From assembly GCA_963931925.1 (NCBI GenBank), contig OZ007579.1, forward strand, positions 49,798,119 to 49,862,118: a DNA stretch of 64,000 nucleotides, given 5' to 3'. Below, one piece after another: positions 1 to 10,387 of the stretch (the first letter of the stretch is position 1; every line of letters begins with the position of its first letter). The notes below the pieces were generated by a model. The model was not told the DNA's origin, ran no database searches, and was given only the letters and a program-made list of their open reading frames with translations. A program made the position numbers and the translations under genes. This DNA is from Onchidella celtica. Lineage: Eukaryota > Mollusca > Gastropoda > Systellommatophora > Onchidiidae.

Positions 1-1397
1 AAGTAACTATTGTTCTTGTTCATGTTCTAGTTTAAGAGATAACGTCAACACTTACTTTCCCAAATAGATCAACACACAGACTTACGAAATGGAATGTGAT
101 AAAATCAAAAGGATGGAAAGTGTCTCAGCCTGAACATGACCTGCCTGTACAGAACTATTTGTCACAAATCCCAGACTGGGAGATGTAATAATTATTATAA
201 CAAGACAACAATCACGAACGAACAAGTTTAACACTTAACAAAACAACCCATCAGACTCACACATTTATTAAACATAATTATACAGATAATAGCGCAATTA
301 CATATATTATATTATTGAACTTCACTGCCGTACAACGGCCTCATTCCCACATGCACTCTTCCTCGGATCCACAACCCGGTAGTTACTTCCTAAAGACACT
401 TCGGCCTCAGCCTCTCCCCTCAGGGTCTTAATAGCACATTAATAATTCACTGGCACCGCAGTCTCTCAATATCACCTTCCTATTGCCATAACACCTTAGC
501 ATTCCACTAGCACCTCAGCAGGGCAATAACACATTATCATTTCAATAGCCCATCAACATGGCAATAGTACATTATCATTTCAATAGCCCCTCAACATGGC
601 AATAGTACATTATCATTTCAATAGCCCATCAACATGGCAATAGTACATTATCATTTCAATTAGCACATTCACGCTCATATCTACGTCCCTGTCCGTGGCC
701 TGCCTGCCACGACTTTATGTGCCTCTACTGTCCTGCACCGACAGCCTCACTCTTGGCCTATGTGTGGCCTCCGGCCCTATGCTGGCCTATCCCCTGTGCT
801 CACCGAGGTGGCTCTTTGGCCCGTCCCCGACACCTACAAGAATAACATTACATTGGTATAATACCATACCATTTCTATTCACTCCACCTCTCCTTACAAC
901 CCATGAAGCGTACACACAGTAGTTCACATTTCACTCACCAAACATCTTACGGTAACACACCTCCATCGTAGTACACAATACTCACTCGTGCTACAAATCC
1001 ATGAACTCAACTTTCATCTATCGCTCATGGCGCACATTGCTATATCCAATATCAAGGACTTCCACATTACTCACATATTCTTATTTACATCATGGTAATA
1101 GACGAATATAATACATCAATCATAATTATCAATCATCGTTTCACCTACCAGTCATCACTGGAAAAAACACTACTCCCAATCTTCCGACTGCTCTCCTTAT
1201 GTTCGCCCTCTGGGGCTTTCTCCTACGTCCGCTCTCTTAGACGTCTTAGTGTGCAGTGATAGTAATACAGCGCCCTCGCCTCATTCAGACCCCCCAACTC
1301 ACATGCACGCTTTCCCTTACCCCGTGGGCCGTGGGTTAATTTTACTCTCCTCCTTTCCCCCCGTAATTATTAACTATCGCTCACTCCACTCGTGACA
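1..1397 (-). repeat. Left arm of large inverted repeat
   Basis: This stretch reappears as its reverse complement at 2857-4137. Similarity begins at base 1, which pairs with about 4137, so the arm may extend beyond the window. It consists of about 159 bp of non-LTR flank followed by a complete LTR in minus orientation. The arms differ by scattered substitutions and by a block of about 115 bp near 670-790 that the right arm lacks. The inner boundary of both arms coincides with the LTR end. Confidence 0.85.
160..1397 (-). mobile_element. Solo LTR of Gypsy family 1 (minus)
   Basis: On the minus strand it begins TGTCACGAGTGG and ends GGGATTTGTGACA, the same ends as the LTRs of the complete element at 17089-24871. 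The flanking pentamers are ctatt (155-159) and ccatt (1398-1402), a candidate 5-bp target duplication with one mismatch. It contains a short internal tandem repeat (about 33 bp, at 540-660) whose copy number differs between LTR copies. No gag-pol is attached. The short reading frame at 695-922 lies inside the LTR and is not a gene. Confidence 0.82.
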
Positions 1398-2856
1398 CCA
1401 TTTTCCCTGGCTATCAAGAACGAGGCAGTATCAACAAGAGCGTTGGACGGTGGACAAAGTCCGGGTAGCTATTAGCTGGAGCTCGTCATTTCTAGGCTCC
1501 TCATATAGATGGACTGCTCTACTGCGTCTCTGTTTCGAGCTGACTCGAACAAGCCGACCACTTCGCAGTGGATACTTTTCTGCATGTGATGATGGACAGA
1601 GCTATTGAGATCTTTTTGTTTCTCGGGGGCATCGGCATAATGCTGTTGGCCCCCTATTCTTGATTATGTTTCTCTCTTGTAATAATTCTCGTTTGCTCCG
1701 TTGTCGTCGTCCGTAGTCTCTTCTGGTCGTGGTTTTTATTTATTTTCTGGTGTACGCCAAGGTAAGGGCAAGACAAGTGACAGGTGAAGGGAGATAAGCA
1801 GCTGATGGACAGAGGTTACGGGCTGACTTTTGTAATAATGTCTAGCTACCTGCAACTACCGTCCAAATCCTTGGATTTGATTGGTGCAGCCATGCGAGCT
1901 CATCTCGCCTTCACTAAGACAGACAAGGTCGTCTTCTAAATAGGTTAATCAAAATTAAATCCAAAATATTAAATGACTGTGCACAAAAAATTAACTCGTG
2001 CTTTCACGAACTACTGAATGTCAACAGTCAATTACAACCACCTCACACCCTCTAACAATGTTATTAAATCACGGGCTCAAGCTGCTCTGTCATCCCTAGT
2101 TTACCTACAAAACATGTTGCTCACGAGAACAGCTCAAGGACACCATTATGACTAGATTAAAAAAAACTCTGAATTCAACCCGTGGTCTAGCACGGCCATT
2201 TATAGTCAGCTCTTGACAATAATAGTATGGAAATGCATCAGGCGATGTTTTGTGTTTCTCTTATAATATAGTGGTTTTCCATTTCACGTAAGAATATCGT
2301 ACTAGGATAGTCCAGAGTAACAAGGAAAGAGAAAATAGAGAAAGAAAGAAAAAGAGATTTGAGTTTGGGTTTTCCGACGCGTCTTCAAGATAATAGCCAC
2401 TTTATACCTTTCACGGTCTATTTGGGTATAATTTTATTTACACGCATGATTAGTTTTCGGAACTTCTAAATCTCACAAATAGAATTGAACAGTTTTGTAT
2501 AAATTTTATCACATGCGTAAAATCTTCAAAGCTTGTTTTCTATGCATATGACGGAGTGTTGATGGATGAGATGTCACCAAACTGCTGTTTACAGAAACAT
2601 TTCTTTATTTCTTTCATCGTGTTTTATTGAGGACAAAATCATCTGGGAAAACGGAATATCGAATGTGAGTGGCGTCAAAGAACATGCAGCAAAAACTTGC
2701 TGAATATTTGCATAATAATGAAGTGATGCCTGATTCATGAATTATCATAGCAGCTAGTAAAACAGGTTCAACATGCCCACCCCCTTTTGGGATCATAGGG
2801 TAAAACACAAACAAAAGGGTATAATATTACCAGCTAGTTGCTTCTCCTGTCAATAG
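1398..2856. other. Spacer between inverted LTRs, no gene seen
   Basis: About 1.46 kb of AT-rich sequence without a convincing reading frame. It does not resemble the internal region of the complete Gypsy element, so the two flanking LTRs are not the ends of one provirus. Confidence 0.6.
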
Positions 2857-3977
2857 TGTCACGAGTGGAGTGAGCGATAGTTAATAATTACGGGGGGAAA
2901 GGAGGAGAGTAAAATTAACGCACGTAGACAAGTAAGTTAAAGCGTGCATGTTGTGAGTTGTGGGGATCTGAATGAGGCGAGAGCGCTGTATTACTATCAC
3001 TGCACACTAAGACGTCTAAGAGAGCGGACGCAGGAGAAAGCCCCAGAGTGCGAACATAAGGAGAGCAGTCGGAAGATTGGGAGTAGTGTTTTTTCCAGTG
3101 ATGACTGGTAGGTGAAACGATGATTGATAATTATGATTGATGTATTATATTCGTCTATTACCATGATGTAAATAAGTATATGTGAGGAATGTGGAAGTCC
3201 TTGATATTGGATATAGCAATGTGCGCCATGAGCGATAGATCTAAGTTGAGTTCATGGATTTGTAGCACGAGTGAGTATTGTGTACTACGATGGAGGTGTG
3301 TTACCGTAAGATGTTTGGTGAGGGAAATGTGAACTATTGTGTGTACGCTTCATGGGTTGTAAGGAGAGGTGGAGTGAATAGAAATGGTAGGGTATTATAC
3401 CAATGTAATGTTATTCTTGTAGGTGTCGGGGACGGGCCAAAGAGCCGCCTCGGTGAGCACAGGGGATAAGCCAGCATAGGGCCGGAGGCCACACATAGGC
3501 CATGTTGATGGGCTATTGAATTGATAATGTACTATTGCCATGTTGATGGGCTATTGAAATGATAATGTACTATTGCCATGTTGATGGGCTATTGAAATGA
3601 TAATGTGTTATTGCCCTGCTGAGGTGCTAGTGGAATGCTAAGGTGTTATGGCAATAGGAAGGTGATATTGAGAGGCTGCAGTGCCAGTGAATTATTAATG
3701 AGCTATTAAGACCCTGAGGGGAGAGGCTGAGGCCGAATTGTCTTTAGGAAGGAACTACCGGGTTGTGGATCCGAGGAAGAGTGCATGTGGGAATAAGGAA
3801 GTTGTACGGCAGTTAAGTTCAATAATATAATATATGTAATTGCGCTATTATCTGTATAATTATGTTTAATAAATGTGTGAGTCTGATGGGTTGTTTTATT
3901 AAGTGTTAAACTTGTTCATTCGTGATTGTTGTCTTGTTATAATAATTATTACATCTCCCAGTCTGGGATTTGTGACA
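2857..3977 (+). mobile_element. Solo LTR of Gypsy family 1 (plus)
   Basis: Begins TGTCACGAGTGG and ends GGATTTGTGACA. It is flanked on both sides by the pentamer AATAG (2852-2856 and 3978-3982), a perfect 5-bp target-site duplication, so this is a solo LTR left by LTR-LTR recombination and not half of a provirus. An AATAAA lies near its 3' part, as in the other copies. It is shorter than its partner because of one internal deletion. Confidence 0.88.
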
Positions 3978-4137
3978 AATAGTTCTGTACAGGCAGGTCA
4001 TGTTCAGGCTGAGACACTTTCCATCCTTTTGATTTTATCACATTCCATTTCGTAAGTCTGTGTGTTGGTCTATTTGGGAAAGTAAGTGTTGACGTTATCT
4101 CTTAAACTAGAACTTGAACAAGAACAATAGTTACTTC
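2857..4137 (+). repeat. Right arm of large inverted repeat
   Basis: Reverse complement of 1-1397: LTR first (2857-3977), then about 160 bp of flank that matches 1-159 in reverse. It lacks the block that carries the gccacgactttatgtgcc segment in the left arm. Confidence 0.85.
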
Positions 4138-5458
4138 AAAAAGCAAATAATATAGAACTGTCCAATTGCACAGTAGCTTATTATATTATAGGATAAATTA
4201 AAGTCATTTAGACCGATGCATGTTGTGTCAATAATTCATGGATCGGGCGAGCCCGCATATATACATGTGTGGAAATTGTTGTCACTAGCCGAGTCGAGCA
4301 AAGTAAAGCTTGCAAATTCGTTGTACCAAACCCAACCGTGTATCGAGATCCGGGTGATATTGATAATAACATTTGGATTCGATGCAAAGACTAATAAAAT
4401 TTATAGTTAGAGCAAAATGTCCTTGCGGAATGCACAGAAAGTGATCAAGTTAATTCCGACCAACAAGGTGTAAAGAGGGGCGAAGGACGAAATTGCGATT
4501 TTGCCCGACGTCTCTAATTGTGCTGCTAAAAAAGTCATGTACTATATGATATATAAATATACACTGTTAAAGACTAAATTTCATACAAAAGGGGTTGGTC
4601 CAAGTAATGCAACAGGTAGACTTGAGTCGCAAATTTGCGAAACACTCGCATGTGTGTGTTCATCTTAAGCGGGAAAACCAGGTCGTAACTTACTATTCTA
4701 AGCACCGAAATACACACTTGGGACACTTTTTATGTTTCACACCATTTAGTACTGTAGAAATGTTGTTTTTAATTTTTCGGTCTAAATATATTTTTTTTTC
4801 AAAAACGTGCACAGCAGTAAATTAAAAGCAGGCTACATCTTAACCCAAAAGAAAAAAATCAGCTCCTTTCGGTTTATTGTGAAATATGAGCCGATTCCGC
4901 TCATCCTAAAAAAGACACACCTTAAGAATGTTGTACTGATTCTCTATAGAAATGTAATCGTTTTGGAGCCAAAGCGTCTTTGTTATTTGATCCTTGTAAG
5001 GATGAATAATAAATTCAATTGCACATGGATATAACATGGAAAGTCATCTGAATACACCAAAAGCACCACTGGGCACTCAAAATAAACATAAACACTTTAA
5101 TATGCTATAAATCTCCTACGCTTTCAATCAGAAAGACAGGACGGTAAACGCCCAATCTGAGGCAAGGGAATGAGTCAGAATAGACTAAAATTCAGTTTTT
5201 TATGAAGAGAACTCAGTGTCGTGTTACATACAAAATTTCTTAAAACATACGTAAAGATATAAATTAATGGTTCCTGAAAAACGCTCATCGAGAAATGAAA
5301 TATAAAGTGTTCAGAAGTGGCTTTTTATTGTTTGTTTTTTGTTTATTTGAATTACATTTGATATCTATGCCTCGCTGACGTAAAACATTTCCATATTTTT
5401 GTTTAGCGGATCCCGCACTGACAGAATTCCTTGTGGGAAGTTGATGATTCTATGGTCG
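4138..5458. other. Non-coding, no feature recognised
   Basis: AT-rich sequence. Reading frames of 60-76 codons occur at 4216, 4595 and 4807 but have no recognisable domain, no shared frame and no sign of selection. Nothing else could be assigned. Confidence 0.5.
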
Positions 5459-5743
<285 letters not shown>

Positions 5744-6039
5744 TTTCCAGTTTGATTTTCATGGTGTGCCGGCAAGATAAATGCCCCTATAATTATGTAC
5801 CTTTTACAATTTTTTTGAGTACTTTATTTAGGTTTGATTTCAAAACTTCATCAATTCAAATTTATGTTACATCGGTAAAGTTCCCAAAAAGTGGTTTGTA
5901 TAGATCCAGATGGAATTTATAAATGTGTATAAATGTCTTTAAACCAATTTGTAGATCTTAACTTCTTTCAAAAATGGACAAGACGCGTCGTGGATCTACA
6001 TTAGAAAATAATTTTTCGAGATCCACTAATGTAGTGCTT

Positions 6040-6311
6040 TCTCCGGATATGCATGGAGTCTACACATCCAGTTAAAATGTGGTTTATTGATAGTTCACAG
6101 TTGCATGCAACACATTCGGGCCTTCCCCCTGAGTTAAAAAAGTCAAAAGGTGTGAGGGGAGGGTATGACGCAGACGGAGTTTACTACGCACAATTTCATC
6201 TCCCTGATTTCGCTGAGAGGCATGAACCCACTGTCCAAGTTGATCTTGGACAAAGTGTGTTTTAAGTGAATCCCATCTTTCCTGCCATATCGATATTAAC
6301 AGCAGTTTCAC
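6040..6311 (-). pseudogene. I-type LINE fragment: RNase H end and 3' region
   Basis: On the minus strand the translation contains WQERWDS, QLGQWVHASQRN and GDEIVRSKLRLRHT, matching the C-terminal part downstream of RNase H in the I-type LINE whose better copies lie at 8987-9349 and 16416-16778. The sequence to the left (5950-6050) corresponds to the 3' untranslated part of those copies. It is followed directly by a 5' portion of the same kind of element in the opposite orientation. Confidence 0.72.
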
Positions 6312-6379
6312 TTATTCCTAAGTAACACTTTTGCAACCAAAAATCATACAATATTGACACGTAGTGCTTAATTAGATTA

Positions 6380-7400
6380 AACCGGTAACAGAAGGCTCAC
6401 ATTAGTCCATCCGACACTCTTCTTAGATTACTCGTAGTCTTTCCTGAACAACCTTCATGGATCAGAATACTTTCCAATCAGTCTCACCCCAGCCAAGCAT
6501 ATCCAGCAGTCTAGCTGACCCAGTGGAACCTTGCCCGAGCCGACAGGACCGAATTTGATAAAAAATGCAGGTGGTCAATTACTCCCAACTCAGTGGACAA
6601 AGTCGACCAGTTCCAGAAGTTTCTCCTGGAGATTTCTCAGACCTGCTATATCCCCAGGACCTCTGCAGTTCCACGTAAAGACAAACCATGGTTCACGGAA
6701 GACAGCATGAGGGTCATTGAGGCCCGCTAAACAGCCTTCCACGAATTAAAAAGCGAGCCAGCCAAACTCCCAGCACATGACCAAATTCAGATAGGAAAGA
6801 GCAAAAGCCAGTAGAATGATCAGGGAAAGCAAGAGAAATTCCTGGAGAAACGTTATATCCCAGATCAATAGCCACATCCCACTTGAGAACATTTGGAAAT
6901 CAATCAATAAAGTAAAAGGTTCTGCTACGATCTCTGGAATTGGACAACTGGAAAAACAAGACGGCTCTCTCGTGGAAGAGGAAAATGATGTCACAAACGA
7001 ATTGGCGTCATCGTTTGCGGCTAACTCGGCCCCCTTCCAAAATTTCAAAATCAAACATATAAAAAACGTTTCTGAAACCTAGATTCTTTTCCCTGCAACG
7101 AAACTTTTATAACTGGAGAACTGACATCAGCCTGAGCGAAGCCATTCACACAGAATCTGGCCCAGACCAGAGACATAACGAAATTCTAAAACATCTACAC
7201 CGACCTCCCCCCCCCCCCCACCCCTTCCCCTTCACCACATGAGTCGACTAAACCTATTCAACAAAACCTGGACGTCCGGAGCAAGGCTAACTTTGTTCCC
7301 ATCCCAAAACCCGGCAAAGATCACTCGGACCACAAAAAAATTACCGCCCCATAGCTCTCACTAGCTACCTTTGCAAACTGAAAGAGCGAATGGTGACGAA
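6380..7400 (+). pseudogene. I-type LINE fragment: end of endonuclease, linker, start of RT (inverted)
   Basis: The plus-strand translation contains WNLARADRTEFD, DKPWFTEDSM, then IRESKRNSWRNVISQIN, NIWKSINKVKG and ANFVPIPKPGKDHSDH. This is the linker between endonuclease and reverse transcriptase and the start of the RT domain of the same LINE type as 26050-26493 (minus). The frame is broken by stops at several places (for example near 6728 and 7081) and by a C-rich run near 7207. It is inverted relative to the 3' piece at 6040-6311, the arrangement twin priming leaves. Confidence 0.7.
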
Positions 7401-7420
7401 GTCGTAACAAACTGGTGAGA

Positions 7421-7501
7421 TTAGAGTGGGAGAGAGAGGGGTTGGGGCGGGAGAAAGAGAAAGAGAGATAGTACCATAAGATGGTTCGTTATTGAAAACG
7501 T
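7421..7501. repeat. Purine-rich low-complexity stretch
   Basis: A GA-rich tract, then about 20 bp of unique sequence, leading up to the left boundary of copy A at 7502. Confidence 0.6.
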
Positions 7502-8130
7502 TATTGCTGTGAAAACATCCTGTGAGCAAAGGCTGTGTACATCTTGATAAGAATCTGAGTCTTGAAAGTTTTGTAGTAGTTGTTCTTGTTGTTGTATTAA
7601 GTAGTTAAAAGAAAAGAATGGATAGAATAGAGAGAGAGACAAATACGGGGTGGGAGAGAGAGAGAGAGGGAGACAAAGGGAAGGAGAGGTTGAAGACAGG
7701 GAGAGGGGGAGAGAGAGAAAGGCAGGAGAGGAGAAAAAGAAAGAGCTAGAGAAAAGAAGCGATAAGTATAGTAAATTTTATAATAGAGCCTAAATGATTA
7801 TAATATAATGTAATCTTCTCTCATCCATATCCCTTGATAGCCTGCAGGTTAAATAGTGAAAAATCAGTGTTAAAAGTGTTGAGTGTTACTTTCTTTGTTG
7901 TTATTTTTATATCATTGTACTTAGCAGCGTGATAGATAAGTTATTCAGTTACTTCATCGATTGTTTGATCGATTACTTTTCCTGTAAAAAAGAAAGGGGC
8001 GGGGGGGGGGGTTGCATGGTGAGAGAACAGAGCAAGTTTATTACTCGCATAGGCCAAACCTTTAGCTCATACAGATAAAAAAAAAACCAGTAATACTTTC
8101 GTAACTTTTGAATTTGTTATTGAGCAGCGA

Positions 8131-8668
8131 ATAAAATAAAAATTGTCTTTATTTTGTTATAAATGTGTCAACAACATGTCGCCAGAGTATATTTCAGAAC
8201 TTATAGAACTACATCGCCCTGCACGAGCATTAAGATCATCTACTGACAACCTTAGACTAAAAGTACCCGTAGTGAACCTGAAAAGTTTTTGTGAAAGGGC
8301 TTTCGGCCATGATGGACCCAGGGTGTGGAATGAGATTCCTTTACATATCCGCAGTTCGCAAGTATTGTCACAGTTTAAAAGGGTGTTAAAATGTCATTTG
8401 TATGAGAAATTCTAGACTATGTAAAAGCTATCTATTATTTATGAGAAAGGTTATTATTATTATTATTATTATTATGTGTGTATCAATGTGGGTTGTGTGT
8501 CTGAGCTTTTATAAGGGTGTTTCTGTATGCCCCTTTTATTTTAATTAAGTGTACCATGTTTGATTGTTTGTAATGTATTTTGACATGTTGCTTCTGTAAA
8601 GTGCATAGAGCATTTTTTGTAATGGATATGCGCTATATAAATGCCATCCATTATTATTATTATTATAT
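8131..8668 (+). pseudogene. 5'-truncated LINE, RT C-terminus and 3' tail
   Basis: The frame at 8143-8415 encodes YKCVNNMSPEYISELI, CERAFGHDGPRVWNEIP and FKRVLKCHLYEKF, the C-terminal end typical of CR1/L2-like reverse transcriptases. It is followed by a 3' region that ends GCGCTATATAAATG...CC(ATT)n, a tail shared with 15900-16098 and 31080-31137. Only about the last 90 codons are present, so it is dead on arrival. The ATGTC at 8176-8180 is the empty target of the solo LTR in copy B. Confidence 0.75.
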
Positions 8669-8689
8669 GGAGTTTGAGGTGTCCATAGG

Positions 8690-9711
8690 TAAAATAAAAG
8701 TGAGGTTAAAAATCTGACGGGCAAAGGCCCGTATTAAAAATTTAACGGCAAAGTCCCGTATTGCAACGTATATTATCTACATGAATTTTGTAAATAGGAT
8801 AAAAGTCTGTGAAATCAACTTGTAGAGTTCGAGCCCTTCCAGAAATGGCAAGATGCGCTGCCGGTACAGGTCATCTGTACCATTTGGAAACGTTTACTCA
8901 TTCAAATATATCTTATTGATAATTGGCAATTGCATGCACACATTCGGCTAGATCTTCACAACATCCCCCCACAATGGAAATAAAATCTAATGTGTCCTTA
9001 TGACCCAGACGAGTCTATTAAGGACAATTTCATCTCTCCGATTTTCTTGAGAGGCACGAGTCCACTGTCCAAGTTGACTTTGAATAAAGTGTAGTATATT
9101 TGATATTTGCTCATCCCATCTCTCCTGCCACCTCGAGTTAATGAAGTTATTAATTGCAGGTTTTAAGTAACTTCGTGGTTCTTTCAGGTGTCCTGGCGGA
9201 CGTATCAACGTTTCTTTGGCTAGGGTGTCTGCTGTTTCATTTCCCTTGATGCCAATGTGACCAGGTACCCAACAAAGAACAGTTTCATGTTTCATGTTGG
9301 ACAGTGTATGAAGACGTTGTAATAGGTTATTGATCTCATGAGTCTTCATATTTGAGCTTTTTAAAGCCTTGAGGTAGGGCAGCGAATCAGAAAAGATAAT
9401 GAATCATAATGATTTGGAATCAGATTAAGATTTAAGGCCAAGTTGATTGCTTGAATTTCAGAGGTAAAGACAGAGGTTTTTGGAGCCGAGGCTGAGGCAT
9501 TCGGTTTTGCCATCTGCATCTGAGAATGAGGCGGCTTCTATCCAGTCATGGCCTTTGGAGAGGTCTGTGTAAAAAGGCCAGCGATCAGGGCATTTGCTGA
9601 TTACCTCTCTATATATTGCCTGTGAATTTCTGGCATGGGGTTGTTCTTGGGACATGCCGCGAGATCTAAAATAATACTTGTTTTATGTGTTACCTATGGT
9701 GGGATGTCAGG
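8690..9711 (-). pseudogene. I-type LINE 3' part with RNase H domain (copy A)
   Basis: Two minus-strand frames (9655-9458 and 9349-8987) carry FYTDLSKGHDW (first RNase H aspartate), then HETVLCWVPGHIGIKGNE followed by TADTLAKE (last RNase H aspartate) and the C-terminal WQERWDEQ region. RNase H downstream of RT indicates the I group of LINEs (I/Nimb/Ingi-like; clade not resolved). The frames are separated by stops and shifts. Its 5' continuation is cut off at 9711 by the RTE-like LINE; in copy B the same element continues through 24987-30300. Confidence 0.78.
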
Positions 9712-10387
9712 CCAGAGTTTTCTGCTATTGTATGACAGTACACAATACAGCCTGCTACTGTCACCCCCACTGTCTTGTGGGTCATCTCGGGAGAGAGGAA
9801 GACTAGGGGAAGGTAACCCTGAATACAAATACCACACTGCCTTGTGTGTTGCTATGATAGCAAAGGCTATGGGAGTAAACCCAGACAGAAAATCAGGAGT
9901 GGAGACCCGAAGGTGGTTGTCAGGGAGAACTGCATCAAACTGGCTTCCAGCATCTCCTGCAGCCGGACTAGTTCCAAATGTATTGACCTGGTCTCTCCCT
10001 TGGGTTTAACTAGAATGGCAGAGAGAGGGGTGGTGCCTCTGGGCAAAGCACCATCTCTTAAAAATAGCCCAGGCAAGGCAGCAAAACGAGGAGGCGTTTG
10101 CTCGGGCTTGGCAAGCGTCTGTCTCTCCTCTATAAGCCCACCCATTTCCGATTTGGAGAGGACACTCCAGCCATCCGTTACGGATGGGCACAACACGGGA
10201 GGTGGCAGTTACCGGTGATAAGCTCAATGCATTTGGCGTACGGATGAGCGCCAGGGGTCCCCTCTGTCGGTGGGAGCGGCTTTTCAGCTGCATTGATCAA
10301 CTACCGCCCGCCGTAACCTGGGCAGCCCCCAGGCAGTTGGGTGTTGTTCCGCCACGTCAGCCTGCTTCATAAGGTGGTTGGAGCTAG
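9712..10387 (+). other. 5' region of LINE 1
   Basis: GC-richer than its surroundings. Short overlapping frames occur (for example 9844-10218 and 10184-10372) but none has a recognisable ORF1 domain. The frame that starts at 10184 is the same frame as the EN-RT ORF and is separated from it only by TAA at 10370 and TAG at 10385. Confidence 0.5.

Larger units (their letters stand above)
7502..9711. repeat. Copy A of a 2.2-kb duplicated segment
   Basis: Starting at tattgctgtgaaaacatcc, this segment matches 13657-24986 once the two LTR insertions in the latter are removed. By eye there are about 20-25 substitutions and a few small indels over 2.2 kb. The copies stop matching at 7501/13656 on the left and 9711/24986 on the right, and both of those boundaries are junctions with the RTE-like LINE at 9712-13656. 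It contains a GA-rich tract, a G-run near 8000, a LINE tail (plus) and an I-type LINE 3' part (minus). Confidence 0.9.

Noticed and set aside
695-922. 75-codon frame, also seen at 54276-54503 on the other strand
   Set aside because: It lies within the LTR of family 1 in both places and has no domain; it is LTR sequence shared by descent.
1-4137. The two outer LTRs as ends of one provirus
   Set aside because: They are in opposite orientation, the spacer has no retroviral coding sequence, and the right LTR has its own 5-bp target duplication.
9844-10218. Upstream frames of LINE 1 as ORF1
   Set aside because: Overlapping frames exist on both strands in this GC-rich part; no zinc knuckle, coiled coil or RNA-binding motif is visible.
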